In this document: positions 1-8,130 of the stretch, piece after piece
How positions within the stretch are numbered: position 1 is the stretch's first letter
How the letters are laid out: every line of letters begins with the position of its first letter
DNA from: Pseudomonas sp. PIC25
GTDB taxonomy: Bacteria; Pseudomonadota; Gammaproteobacteria; Pseudomonadales; Pseudomonadaceae
Direction: 5' to 3'
DNA: 64,000 bases
Assembly (NCBI RefSeq): GCF_002286785.1
Contig: NZ_MUJY01000191.1
Coordinates: forward strand, 80,688-144,687
Notes under the pieces: generated by a model
Seen by the model: only the letters and a program-made list of their open reading frames with translations
What the model was told of the DNA's origin: nothing
Databases searched by the model: none
Translations under genes and position numbers: made by a program

Positions 1-2
1 CG

Positions 3-149
3 GGGTTGGGCGTGGTGCCGCTCGGCGAGTTGAGCCGGCGTTACGTGGATGAGGCCGGCTGGCTGCATCAGTCGCTGGCCGAGCGCTGCGAGCGGGTGGT
101 CTTTTGTGTGGCGGGGTTGCCGATGGTCTTGAAAGGAGCACAACTATGA
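3..149 (+). CDS. cobU: Adenosylcobinamide kinase/guanylyltransferase, C-terminal part
   Basis: Only the last 48 residues are present; the gene begins left of the window. The visible end contains [18 protein letters not shown], which resembles the conserved C-terminal region of CobU/CobP (P-x-x-x-x-x-R-x-F/Y-x-D-x-x-G-x-x-x-Q). That enzyme phosphorylates adenosylcobinamide and transfers GMP to it in late cobalamin assembly. The stop codon overlaps the cobT start (ATGA), so the two are translationally coupled. The assignment rests on this short motif plus the cobT-cobC-cobS genes that follow. Confidence 0.85.
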   Translation, partial: GLGVVPLGELSRRYVDEAGWLHQSLAERCERVVFCVAGLPMVLKGAQL

Positions 150-1201
150 ACCTGTCGTGGTGGGAAGCGGCTTGCCGTCCCCTGGATCTGGAGGCGCAGC
201 GCGAAGCCCTGGCACGCCAGGATCAATTGACCAAACCGCGTGGCTCGCTGGGCCGCCTGGAGTCGTTGGCCACCACCCTGGCGGGCTTGCAGGGCACCGC
301 GCGGCCTGCCGTCGACACACTGTGGATCGCCGTGTTCGCCGGCGACCACGGCGTGGTCGAGGAGGGCGTTTCGGCCTACCCGCAGGCGGTCACCGGGCAG
401 ATGCTGCGCAACTTCGTCGAAGGCGGTGCGGCGGTCAGCGTGCTGGCGCGGCAGCTCGACGCGGCGCTGGAAGTGATCGACCTGGGCACCGCCGTTCCCC
501 TGGAGCCGTTGCCCAATGTGCGCCACCTCAACCTGGGGCCCGGCACGCAGAATTTCGTCCACGACCAGGCCATGACCTACGCCCAGTGCCTGATCGCCCT
601 CGAGGCCGGTCGCGACAGCGTGCGCCGTGCCTGCGAGGCGGGAGCGCAGTTGTACATCGGTGGTGAGATGGGCATCGGCAACAGCACGGCCGCCAGCGCC
701 CTGGCCTGTGCCCTGCTGGACCTGCCGGCGCGGGCGCTGGTCGGGCCCGGCACTGGCCTCGATGCCTCCGGTGTGCGGCACAAGGCGGCAGTGGTGGACT
801 GCGCCCTGGTGCTGCATGGCGAGCATTTAGCCGATCCGCTGCAATGCCTGCTGCGCCTGGGTGGCTTCGAAATCGCGGCATTGACCGGCGCCTACCTGGC
901 CTGTGCCCAGCAGGGCCTGCCGGTGCTGGTGGACGGCTTCATCTGCAGCGCCGCCGCCCTGGTCGCCACCTGCCTCAATCCGGGTTGTCGCGACTGGCTG
1001 CTGTTCTCCCATCGAGGGGCCGAGCCGGGGCATGCCCTGATCCTCGAGGCCTTGCAGGCCGAACCGCTGTTCGAACTCGGGCTGCGCCTGGGCGAGGGGA
1101 GCGGGGCGGCGCTGGCGGTGCCGCTGTTGCAGATGGCCTGCCGCCTGCACAACGAAATGGCCACCTTCGCTGAAGCGGCGGTGGCGGATCGTCCGGCATG
1201 A
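146..1201 (+). CDS. cobT: Nicotinate-nucleotide--dimethylbenzimidazole phosphoribosyltransferase
   Basis: Cytosolic enzyme that makes alpha-ribazole 5'-phosphate from dimethylbenzimidazole and nicotinate mononucleotide, the lower ligand of cobalamin. The 351 residues are full length for the family. Visible signatures are [10 protein letters not shown] near the N-terminus, [32 protein letters not shown] and LGEGSGAA near the C-terminus, where the Glu corresponds to the catalytic base of Salmonella CobT. The start at 146 was chosen because GGAG lies just upstream and it overlaps the cobU stop; an upstream in-frame codon would only add residues read through cobU. The stop overlaps cobC. Pseudomonas literature sometimes calls this gene cobU. 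Confidence 0.96.
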   Translation: MNLSWWEAACRPLDLEAQREALARQDQLTKPRGSLGRLESLATTLAGLQGTARPAVDTLWIAVFAGDHGVVEEGVSAYPQAVTGQMLRNFVEGGAAVSVLARQLDAALEVIDLGTAVPLEPLPNVRHLNLGPGTQNFVHDQAMTYAQCLIALEAGRDSVRRACEAGAQLYIGGEMGIGNSTAASALACALLDLPARALVGPGTGLDASGVRHKAAVVDCALVLHGEHLADPLQCLLRLGGFEIAALTGAYLACAQQGLPVLVDGFICSAAALVATCLNPGCRDWLLFSHRGAEPGHALILEALQAEPLFELGLRLGEGSGAALAVPLLQMACRLHNEMATFAEAAVADRPA

Positions 1202-1758
1202 ATGTGCAACTGGACTTGCTGCGCCATGGCGAGACCGAGCAGGGCGGTGGTTTCCGTGGCAGCCTGGACGATGCGCTGACGCCGGTCGGCTGGGCGCAGA
1301 TGTGCGCCGCCATCGTCGGGGCTGGCCCCTGGGATCGGTTGGTCAGCTCGCCGCTGTCGCGTTGTGCCGACTTCGCCAGGGAGTTGGCTGGAGGGTCTGG
1401 CGTGCCGTTGCACTTGGAAACGGATTTGCGTGAGTTGCATTTCGGCGCTTGGGAAGGGTGCAGCGCCGCCGAGTTGATGGAGACCGATGCCGAGGCGCTC
1501 GGTCGTTTCTGGGCCGATCCCTATGCCTTCACGCCACCCGACGGAGAAGCGCTGCAGGCTTTCGAGGTTCGCGTATTGACGGCAATGCAGCGGCTGACCC
1601 GGCAATTCGCCGGCGAGCGCATATTGGTGATCACCCATGGCGGCGTGATGCGCCTGCTGCTGGCCCGCGCCCGTGGGCTGGAGCGGCGGGCGCTGCTGTC
1701 GGTGGAGGTGGCGCACGGCTCGCTTCACCGCCTCGAATGGCCGGGCGAGGCGGCATGA
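1198..1758 (+). CDS. cobC: Alpha-ribazole phosphatase family histidine phosphatase
   Basis: Histidine-phosphatase-fold enzyme expected to remove phosphate from alpha-ribazole 5'-phosphate (or from adenosylcobalamin phosphate) late in cobalamin synthesis. The N-terminal motif LLRHGET carries the catalytic phospho-histidine, and ITHGGV near residue 145 carries the second histidine. Length is 186 residues, normal for the family. It overlaps cobT by ATGA on one side and cobS by ATGA on the other, so the four cob genes form one coupled operon. The general fold is certain; the precise substrate is inferred from position. Confidence 0.93.
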   Translation: MNVQLDLLRHGETEQGGGFRGSLDDALTPVGWAQMCAAIVGAGPWDRLVSSPLSRCADFARELAGGSGVPLHLETDLRELHFGAWEGCSAAELMETDAEALGRFWADPYAFTPPDGEALQAFEVRVLTAMQRLTRQFAGERILVITHGGVMRLLLARARGLERRALLSVEVAHGSLHRLEWPGEAA

Positions 1759-2483
1759 CGGACTTCCTGATCGCCTTGCAGTTCCTCACCCGCCTGCCGG
1801 TGCGTCTGGCAGGCATGCCGGCGGCGGAGCAACTGGGCCGTTCGCTGCTCTGGTACCCGGTCGTCGGGGTGCTGCTCGGCGGCGCCTTGCTGCTGCTCGA
1901 CCGGCTGCTGGATGGTGCGCCGCCCTTGCTGCATGCGGGGCTGTTGCTGGCGTTCTGGGCGTTCGCCAGCGGCGCGCTGCATCTCGACGGGTTGGCCGAT
2001 ACGGCGGACGCCTGGGTGGGCGGGCTCGGCGACCGCGAGCGCACCCTGGCGATCATGAAGGACCCGCGCAGTGGACCCATCGCCGTGGTGGTTCTGGTGA
2101 TCGTATTGCTGCTCAAGTTCGCCGCCCTGGCCGCGCTGAGCGACGGCGGGCAATGGGCCGCGCTTCTGCTGGCGCCTGTGCTCGGGCGTACCGCCTTGCT
2201 GGCGTTGTTCCTCTCGACCCCTTACGTGCGCCCGGGCGGTCTTGGCCAGGCCCTGGCCGATCACCTGCCACGGCAGCGGGGCTGGAGTGTGCTCGGCGTG
2301 GCGGCCGGGGGTTGCCTGCTTCTCGGCTGGAGCGGGCTGTTGGCCTTGCTAGCCGCCGTTGCCGTGTTCGGCCTGGCCCGCCAGGGGCTCATGGCGCGTG
2401 TGGGCGGGACCACCGGCGACACCGCCGGCGCTCTGCTGGAGCTGGTGGAGTGTGGGGTGCTGGTGGTCGTCGCCCTTAGCTAA
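1755..2483 (+). CDS. cobS: Adenosylcobinamide-GDP ribazoletransferase (cobalamin synthase)
   Basis: Integral inner-membrane enzyme that joins adenosylcobinamide-GDP to alpha-ribazole (phosphate), completing cobalamin. The 242 residues begin [15 protein letters not shown], the typical CobS/CobV N-terminus, followed by WYPVVG, the acidic motif DGLADTADAW, and KDPRSGPIA, all conserved in the family. Five to six hydrophobic segments follow. The ATG at 1755 overlaps the cobC stop. The reading frame is open far upstream through cobC, but those residues are not CobS-like. It is the last gene of the operon; a convergent gene ends 13 bases downstream. Confidence 0.95.
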   Translation: MTDFLIALQFLTRLPVRLAGMPAAEQLGRSLLWYPVVGVLLGGALLLLDRLLDGAPPLLHAGLLLAFWAFASGALHLDGLADTADAWVGGLGDRERTLAIMKDPRSGPIAVVVLVIVLLLKFAALAALSDGGQWAALLLAPVLGRTALLALFLSTPYVRPGGLGQALADHLPRQRGWSVLGVAAGGCLLLGWSGLLALLAAVAVFGLARQGLMARVGGTTGDTAGALLELVECGVLVVVALS

Positions 2484-2496
2484 CGCCTGGCGGGAC

Positions 2497-2832
2497 TCAA
2501 GCCGCCCTCGACATCGACTCGCACTCTTCGGCACACCGCTCGCACGCCTGGGCGCACTGCTGGCAGTGCTCGTGCAGGTGCTTGGCGCATTCCTGGCCGC
2601 AGGCACGGCAGGCGATGGCACAGAGGCGGCAGATCTCATCCACCAGGGCGCTCTCGCGACACATCAGGCGCGAGGCGAGGCGGCACATATCGGCGCAGTC
2701 GCGGTCCAGTCGTATGCAGGTCACCAAGTCCTTGATCATGGCCTCCTGGAGGCAGGCGGCGGCGCAGTGTTCGCAGGCCACGGCGCAGGCGTTGCAGGCT
2801 TGGATGCAGGATGCGTAGCGTTGAGTGCTCAT
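2497..2832 (-). CDS. Cysteine-rich four-helix-bundle copper-binding protein (Csp3-like, DUF326)
   Basis: A 111-residue protein with 20 cysteines, mostly spaced as C-x2-C or C-x3-C along predicted helices. This is the pattern of DUF326 and of the copper-storage proteins Csp1/Csp3, which fill a four-helix bundle with Cu(I). There is no signal or Tat leader, so a cytosolic Csp3-like role is expected: storing or buffering Cu(I). The start at 2832 is the ATG of MSTQRYASC, preceded on its strand by GGAGGAGAATTC. The frame stays open upstream but runs into the divergent MarR gene. Metal identity is inferred from the family. Confidence 0.88.
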   Translation of the reverse strand: MSTQRYASCIQACNACAVACEHCAAACLQEAMIKDLVTCIRLDRDCADMCRLASRLMCRESALVDEICRLCAIACRACGQECAKHLHEHCQQCAQACERCAEECESMSRAA

Positions 2833-2942
2833 GAATTCTCCTCCGTGGATTTCGGCATAAGGGGTTGACCCGAGTCCGCCGGCGGGGTTCTCGGCAATGG
2901 ACGGATGGGGATGTGGTAAACCCTGTTCCACTTTGGTCGCGG

Positions 2943-2978
2943 TTGACGCATAGGCAAATGCGGGTATATACACGCATT
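2943..2978 (+). promoter_or_regulatory. Sigma-70 promoter with overlapping palindromic operator for the marR-type gene
   Basis: A -35 TTGACG at 2943-2948 and a -10 TATATA at 2965-2970 are separated by 16 bases. A 22-base inverted repeat at 2957-2978 (half-sites AATGCG and CGCATT around GGTATATACA) covers the -10. The predicted transcript start is near 2977, only about three bases before the ATG at 2980, so the mRNA would be almost leaderless. The operator suggests autorepression by the MarR protein. Confidence 0.7.
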
Positions 2979-2979
2979 C

Positions 2980-3393
2980 ATGTTGCCGACCCAATGTCTC
3001 TGTACCAAGCTGCGCCGCGCCGCGCGCAACGTCACCAAACGCTATGACGATGCCCTCGAAGGCGCCGGCCTCAAGGCTGCCCAGTATTCGTTGCTGCGCC
3101 ATCTGGAGCGGCTGGACAAGCCCTGCATCACGAATCTGGCCGAGGCCATGGGCCTCGACCGCAGCACCCTCGGGCGCAACCTGCGGGTATTGGAGAGCGA
3201 AGGGCTGATCCGTCTCGGTGCGTGCAGCGACCAGCGCAATCGCGTGGTGCTGATGACCGACGAGGGCAGGGCGCGCCTGCAACAGGCCCGCGAAGCCTGG
3301 GAAGTCGTGCAGGCGGAGCTGGCCGAGCGCCTTGGCGCGGAAAAGCGTGCGGCGCTGATGGCGCTGCTGGAAGAGTTGGAAACCCTGGATTGA
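2980..3393 (+). CDS. MarR-family transcriptional regulator
   Basis: A 137-residue winged-helix regulator. The wHTH core is visible from about residue 30 to 95: AAQYSLLRHLERLDKPCITNLAEAMGLDRSTLGRNLRVLESEGLI, followed by the wing with D-Q-R-N-R and the MTDEGR segment. It is followed after about 80 bases by an MFS carrier in the same direction, which is the likely target together with itself. No Shine-Dalgarno motif precedes the ATG at 2980, in keeping with the nearly leaderless transcript predicted here. The signal it senses is unknown. Confidence 0.93.
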   Translation: MLPTQCLCTKLRRAARNVTKRYDDALEGAGLKAAQYSLLRHLERLDKPCITNLAEAMGLDRSTLGRNLRVLESEGLIRLGACSDQRNRVVLMTDEGRARLQQAREAWEVVQAELAERLGAEKRAALMALLEELETLD

Positions 3394-3473
3394 CCGGAGC
3401 GCCGCAGCACGCGGCGCCGTATAAGCCCGTCGCGGTCTGCCGGCAGACCGGGAGCGGCAATAAGGAGAGTGCG

Positions 3474-4682
3474 ATGAACGCTGTCTGGCGTGCGAGTGTC
3501 TGGGTGCTGCTGGGTGGGTCCCTGATCCTCGCCCTGTCGCTGGGAATCCGCCATGGCTTCGGCTTGTTCCTCCCGCCGATGAGCGCGGAGTTCGGTTGGG
3601 GGCGCGAAGTGTTCGCCTTCGCCATTGCCTTGCAAAACCTGATCTGGGGCCTGACCCAGCCTTTCACCGGCGCCCTGGCCGACCGCCTGGGTGCGATGCG
3701 TGTCGTGGTGGTCGGCGGGGTGCTCTACGGGCTGGGGTTGTTGCTGATGGGGTTCGCCGATTCGCCCTGGTCGCTGTCGCTGAGTGCCGGGTTGCTGATC
3801 GGTTTCGGTCTGTCCGGGACCACCTTCTCGATCATCCTCGGGGCGGTGGGTCGCGCGCTGCCGCCGGAGAAACGCAGCATGGGCATGGGAATCGCCGCGG
3901 CGGCCGGCTCGTTCGGCCAGTTCATCATGCTACCGGGGACCCTGGGGCTGATCGGCTGGCTCGGCTGGTCCTCGGCGCTGATCGCCCTCGGCCTGCTGGT
4001 GGCGCTGATCGTTCCCCTGGCGGCCATGCTGCGTGACCGGCCGCTGCCGGTGCAGGCCCATGAACAGAGCCTCGGCGAGGCGCTGCGCGAGGCTTCCAGC
4101 CACAGTGGGTTCTGGTTGCTGGCGCTGGGCTTCTTCGTCTGCGGCTTCCAGGTGGTGTTCATCGGTGTCCACCTGCCGGCCTATCTGGTGGACCAGCACC
4201 TGCCGGCGCAGGTGGGGACCACGGTCCTGGCACTGGTGGGGCTGTTCAACATCTTTGGCACCTACATCGCCGGTTGGCTCGGCGGGCGGATGTCCAAGCC
4301 GCGCCTGCTGACCGGCCTCTATCTGGTGCGCGCGGTGGTCATCGCGGCATTCATCATGGCGCCGCTGACCGTCTGGAGCGCCTATGCTTTCGGTATCGCC
4401 ATGGGCCTGCTGTGGCTTTCGACGGTTCCGCTGACCAACGGCACCGTGGCCACGCTGTTCGGCGTACGCAACCTGTCCATGCTGGGCGGCATCGTCTTCC
4501 TGTTCCACCAGATCGGCGCTTTCCTCGGCGGATGGCTGGGCGGCTACCTGTACGACCACACCGGCAGCTACGACTTGGTCTGGCAACTATCCATCCTGCT
4601 CAGCCTGATGGCCGCCGCGCTTAACTGGCCGGTGCGCGAACGGCCGGTGGCGCGCCTGCAAGCGGCAGGTAACGCGGCATGA
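3474..4682 (+). CDS. MFS transporter
   Basis: A 402-residue major facilitator with about twelve hydrophobic segments. The loop 2-3 signature GALADRLGAMR matches the MFS G-x-x-x-D-R-x-G-x-R pattern. The N-terminal HGFGLFLPPMSAEFGW resembles monocarboxylate/oxalate-formate antiporter-type members. The ATG at 3474 has AAGGAG about eight bases upstream; the open frame upstream belongs to the end of the MarR gene region in another frame. It probably lies in one regulatory unit with the MarR gene. The substrate cannot be read from the sequence. Confidence 0.93.
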   Translation: MNAVWRASVWVLLGGSLILALSLGIRHGFGLFLPPMSAEFGWGREVFAFAIALQNLIWGLTQPFTGALADRLGAMRVVVVGGVLYGLGLLLMGFADSPWSLSLSAGLLIGFGLSGTTFSIILGAVGRALPPEKRSMGMGIAAAAGSFGQFIMLPGTLGLIGWLGWSSALIALGLLVALIVPLAAMLRDRPLPVQAHEQSLGEALREASSHSGFWLLALGFFVCGFQVVFIGVHLPAYLVDQHLPAQVGTTVLALVGLFNIFGTYIAGWLGGRMSKPRLLTGLYLVRAVVIAAFIMAPLTVWSAYAFGIAMGLLWLSTVPLTNGTVATLFGVRNLSMLGGIVFLFHQIGAFLGGWLGGYLYDHTGSYDLVWQLSILLSLMAAALNWPVRERPVARLQAAGNAA

Positions 4683-4804
4683 AAGCCGGCCATCTGTGGC
4701 TGGCCAGCGTGCTGGTGCTGGGTGTGGCCCTGCTGACGCTGGCCTGGTGGGGCTGGCGCCACAGCGGTTTGGCGTTGTTGCAGCTGGGGCTGGGGAGCTG
4801 TTGA
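4679..4804 (+). CDS. Small hydrophobic protein, 41 aa
   Basis: An ATG overlaps the stop of the MFS gene (ATGA), which argues for translational coupling. The product begins MKAGHLWLASVLVLGVALLT and carries one hydrophobic segment of about 20 residues, then WWGWRHSG and a short tail. A single-pass membrane miniprotein accessory to the carrier is possible. It could also be a chance frame. The coupling and the membrane-segment pattern are the only support, and I do not recognise a family. Confidence 0.45.
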   Translation: MKAGHLWLASVLVLGVALLTLAWWGWRHSGLALLQLGLGSC

Positions 4805-4909
4805 GGTAGTCGCTGATAGAAGCGTGAGCTATTTTGCAAAATGTTTCCGCGCTGGTGGGTGGCCTTTTGCTAGACTAGCCGCCTTTATCCCTACCCTTAG
4901 GAAGTTCCC

Positions 4910-5941
4910 ATGATCAAGGAATTGATCCTGGCCAGTCTGTTGGCCGTCAGCGTTTCCCCTGTGTTTGCCGATACCGCCGCCGAAGAGCCTCAGGAAAACC
5001 ACGAGGAAATTCTCGTCGACGCCGATGAGGCAGCCGCCGAAGAGGCGGAATACCCCAGCCCCGAAGAGTTCCTCGCCAGCCTGAAGTTCCAGCAGGGCAA
5101 GATCGTCATCGGCGATAACCTGGCGACCCTCGACGTCTCCGACCGCTTCGTGTTCCTCGATGGCCCGGATGCCGAGCGCGTTCTGGTCGAGGCATGGGGC
5201 AACCCGCCGAGCGATACGCTGCCGCTGGGCATGATCCTGCCGGCCGGCATTTCCCCATTCGCCGAGGAATCCTGGGCCGTCACCGTCGAATACGAGGAAA
5301 GTGGCTACGTCTCCGACGAAGACGCCGCCGACATCGACTACGACGAAATGCTCGAAGGCATGAAAGAAGACACCGTGGCCGATAACACCTGGCGCAGCGA
5401 GAACGGCTACGAAAGCGTCGAGCTGGTCGGCTGGGCCGCCAAGCCGCACTACGATGCCGCCGGCAAGAAACTGCACTGGGCCAAGGAGCTCAAGTTCGGC
5501 GAGGCCGAGGAAAACACCCTCAACTACAACATCCGCGTGCTGGGCCGCAAAGGCGTGCTGGTGCTGAACTTCATCGCCAACATGAACCAACTGCCGGACA
5601 TCGAGCGTAACCTGCCGGAAGTCCTGGCCATGACCGAGTTCAACCAGGGCAGCCGTTACGCCGACTTCAACCCCGACCTCGACGAAGTCGCCGCCTACGG
5701 TCTGGGCGCACTGATCGCCGGCAAGGTCGCCGCCAAGACCGGCCTGCTGGCCATGCTTCTGATCCTGCTGAAGAAGTTCTGGATTGTGCCCGTCGCCATC
5801 GGCGGCTGGGTCATGTCCCGTCTGCGCGGCAAGAAAAGCGAGCCGGCACCGGTCGTGACGCCGAAAGAACCCGAGCCGGTGCAGCCCAGCACGCCCGCGC
5901 AGAGCGTGATGGACCTGAACAAGGATGAGCCGAAGGCTTGA
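4910..5941 (+). CDS. DUF2167 family membrane-anchored protein
   Basis: A 343-residue protein with a signal sequence (about residues 1-20, ending SPVFA), a large conserved domain, and a transmembrane helix near residues 265-300 followed by a basic then Pro/Glu-rich tail. The domain shows features I associate with DUF2167: GDNLATLDVSDRFVFLD, WGNPP, LGMILP, YEESGYVSDEDAADIDYDE, LVGWAAKPHYD, LNYNIRVLGRKGVLVLN and YADFNPDLD. The function of this family is unknown; the topology suggests a periplasmic domain held at the inner membrane. It is monocistronic, with a terminator 25 bases after the stop. Confidence 0.88.
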   Translation: MIKELILASLLAVSVSPVFADTAAEEPQENHEEILVDADEAAAEEAEYPSPEEFLASLKFQQGKIVIGDNLATLDVSDRFVFLDGPDAERVLVEAWGNPPSDTLPLGMILPAGISPFAEESWAVTVEYEESGYVSDEDAADIDYDEMLEGMKEDTVADNTWRSENGYESVELVGWAAKPHYDAAGKKLHWAKELKFGEAEENTLNYNIRVLGRKGVLVLNFIANMNQLPDIERNLPEVLAMTEFNQGSRYADFNPDLDEVAAYGLGALIAGKVAAKTGLLAMLLILLKKFWIVPVAIGGWVMSRLRGKKSEPAPVVTPKEPEPVQPSTPAQSVMDLNKDEPKA

Positions 5942-5965
5942 TGCGCCGAGGCTGTCGCTGAAAGG

Positions 5966-5997
5966 AAAGGCCGGACTTCATGTCCGGCCTTTTCGTT
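5966..5997 (+). terminator. Rho-independent terminator after the DUF2167 gene
   Basis: Perfect 11-base stem AAAGGCCGGAC / GTCCGGCCTTT around the loop TTCAT, ending in a T-rich run. It lies directly behind the DUF2167 stop and before the lipase gene. Confidence 0.9.
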
Positions 5998-6111
5998 TGT
6001 ATCCCTTCACCCATCTGGGCGATAGGTCGGGGAAGGGTGCTTCCCTAGACTGCCTCCACGCCCGGATGCCGTTCCCCCGGCGTGCCACAACAAAAACAAC
6101 GGAGGCACTCC

Positions 6112-7041
6112 ATGCGTCGAGTCATTTCCACTGCTTTGGCCACCCTGGCCCTGGCGGGCGCTATCGAAGCGCAAGCCAGCGGATACACCCAGACCAGATA
6201 TCCCATCGTGCTGGTGCACGGTATTACCGGTTTCGACACCATCGGTGGCTTGGTCAATTACTTCCACACCATTCCCTGGAACCTGGAGCGCGACGGCGCC
6301 AAGGTGTATGTCGCCAGTGTGGCCGCGTTCAACGATAGCGAGCAGCGCGGCGCGGCGCTGGCGCAGCAGATCGTGCCCTGGGCGACGGCCAATGGCGGCA
6401 AGGTCAACCTGATCGGACACAGCCAGGGCTCGCCGACCTCGCGGGTAGCGGCTTCGCTGCGGCCGGACCTGGTGGCGTCGGTGACTTCCGTCAACGGCGT
6501 GAACAAGGGTTCGAAGGTGGCGGATGTGATACGTGGCGCCATTCCGGCGAACGGTGCCATCGAGGGCGGAGCTGCTGCCTTGGCTAATGCATTGGGAGCG
6601 ATGATCAATCTGCTCTCCGGCAGCAGCAATCCGCAGAACGCCATCGCTGCGCTGGGAACGCTGACGACTGCGGGTACCGCCGCGCTGAATAGCCGTCATC
6701 CGTGGGGCGTGAACACCTCCAGCTACTGCGCTAAATCCACCGAAGTGCACAACGTGCGCGGTTATGACATCCGCTACTTCTCCTGGACCGGCAATACCGC
6801 CTACACCAACGTGCTGGACGCCGTGGACCCGTTCCTGGCGATCACCGGGCTGGCCTTCGGCAGCGAGAAGAACGATGGTTTGGTGGGCGTCTGTTCCACC
6901 TACCTGGGTTCGGTGCTGGGTGACACCTACAACATGAACCACGTGGATGCGATCAACCATCTGTTCGGCCTGCGCGGCTGGACCGATCCGGTCTCGCTGT
7001 ATCGCCAGCATGCCAATCGCCTGAAGAACAAGGGCGTCTGA
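6112..7041 (+). CDS. lipA: Secreted triacylglycerol lipase (family I.1/I.2)
   Basis: A 309-residue extracellular lipase hydrolysing long-chain triacylglycerols. The signal peptide is MRRVISTALATLALAGAIEAQA, with mature protein from about residue 23 (SGYTQTRYPIVLVHG). The nucleophile elbow GHSQG puts Ser at residue 104, which is 82 in mature numbering as in P. aeruginosa LipA. The acid is probably the Asp in EKNDGLVG and the base the His in NMNHVDAIN. Two cysteines (SYCAK and GVCST) could form the family disulfide. The ATG at 6112 is preceded by GGAGG. The foldase follows 42 bases later, so export through the type II system after Lif-assisted folding is expected. Confidence 0.95.
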   Translation: MRRVISTALATLALAGAIEAQASGYTQTRYPIVLVHGITGFDTIGGLVNYFHTIPWNLERDGAKVYVASVAAFNDSEQRGAALAQQIVPWATANGGKVNLIGHSQGSPTSRVAASLRPDLVASVTSVNGVNKGSKVADVIRGAIPANGAIEGGAAALANALGAMINLLSGSSNPQNAIAALGTLTTAGTAALNSRHPWGVNTSSYCAKSTEVHNVRGYDIRYFSWTGNTAYTNVLDAVDPFLAITGLAFGSEKNDGLVGVCSTYLGSVLGDTYNMNHVDAINHLFGLRGWTDPVSLYRQHANRLKNKGV

Positions 7042-7083
7042 GATGACGGAGGGCCCGAGCGGCCCTCCAGCGGAGCGATTCCC

Positions 7084-8112
7084 ATGTTTCCACGATCCTG
7101 GTTTCTGGCCAGCGTCGCCCTGGCCCTGGTTTGCGCCGGTGCGGTGCTGTACTGGCAATGGCCGGCGACGCCGGAAGTCGCGACGTCGAGCCGGATGGTC
7201 GCCAGCCTCGCGCCGGCGCCGCTTGGCGTCGTACCGCTGCCATCCCGGGCGCAGGACGCGCCGTCCGTGCAACGACCGACGATACCGGCGATGGCGGACA
7301 CCGAGATCGATGGCGAACTGACGATGGACGCCGCCGGCAACCTGGTGCTGAGTCTGCGGGTACGCGATTACCTCGACTATTTCCTCAGCGCCGCCGAGCG
7401 GATCGGGCTGGAGCCTGCGGTAGCGGCTATGGTGGACGATGCCGGCCGGCGTCTGCGCGAGCCGGCGCTCGGGCAGTTTTCCCGGCTGCTGGCCGATTAC
7501 ATGGATTACAAGCGCGCCAGCCTGGCGCTCATGCAGCAGCCGCTGGATTCGTCGCAGAGCCAGCCGCAGGCGCTGGAGGACGCGTTTCAGCGCCTTGCCC
7601 GGTTGCGCCGGGAACACATGGACGCTGTCGCGGTGGAGGCATTCTTCGGCGCCGAGGAGGCCTACGCGCGCTACACCCTGGACAGCCTCGCACTGCAGGC
7701 CCGCGATGACCTCTCCGGCGAAGATAAGGCGCAGGCCATCGAGGCGTTGCGCGCACAACTGCCGGAGGCCATGCGTGCCAGCGAAGCGCTGGCCGTGCAG
7801 GAGGAAAGCGAGCGGCTGTGGCAGGAAGGGGCGAGCGAGGAGCAGGTGCGCGATTTCCTCGCCATGACCTATGATCCGCCCACGGTCGAACGGCTGCTCG
7901 CCGAGCAGCGGGCCGAGCGGCTTTGGAAGCAGCGCTATGCGGCGTACCGGAGCGAACTCGCCGGCCTGCGTGGCAACGGACTGAGCGAGGCGGACCGGGA
8001 GCGGGAAAGCCGGCTCCTGCGCCAGCGGCTGTTCAGCGCCGATGACCTGCACCGGGTGGAAACCTATGACGCGATTGCCGCCAAACAGGAGCTTGCCGAT
8101 TCCGGCCATTGA
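7084..8112 (+). CDS. lif: Lipase-specific foldase (Lif chaperone)
   Basis: A 342-residue inner-membrane-anchored periplasmic chaperone that folds the upstream lipase. An N-terminal transmembrane helix (about residues 6-24) is followed by a Pro/Ala-rich linker and a long helical domain. The Lif hallmark R-x1-2-F-D-Y-x-L-S-A is present as RDYLDYFLSA (F replaced by L) near residue 95. The helical region with repeated E-R-L-W and A-Q-x-R patterns is as expected. It is also called LipB, LipH or LimA in other species. The pairing with a type I lipase makes the call secure. Confidence 0.95.
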   Translation: MFPRSWFLASVALALVCAGAVLYWQWPATPEVATSSRMVASLAPAPLGVVPLPSRAQDAPSVQRPTIPAMADTEIDGELTMDAAGNLVLSLRVRDYLDYFLSAAERIGLEPAVAAMVDDAGRRLREPALGQFSRLLADYMDYKRASLALMQQPLDSSQSQPQALEDAFQRLARLRREHMDAVAVEAFFGAEEAYARYTLDSLALQARDDLSGEDKAQAIEALRAQLPEAMRASEALAVQEESERLWQEGASEEQVRDFLAMTYDPPTVERLLAEQRAERLWKQRYAAYRSELAGLRGNGLSEADRERESRLLRQRLFSADDLHRVETYDAIAAKQELADSGH

Positions 8113-8130
8113 TGCGGATGGCCCTCGGTC

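Noticed and set aside
1..149. Cobalamin riboswitch before the cob genes
   Set aside because: The window opens inside the operon, so the leader is not included.
4831..4842. Perfect palindrome ATTTTGCAAAAT ahead of the DUF2167 gene
   Set aside because: Short and single; no regulator nearby and could be chance or part of a promoter.
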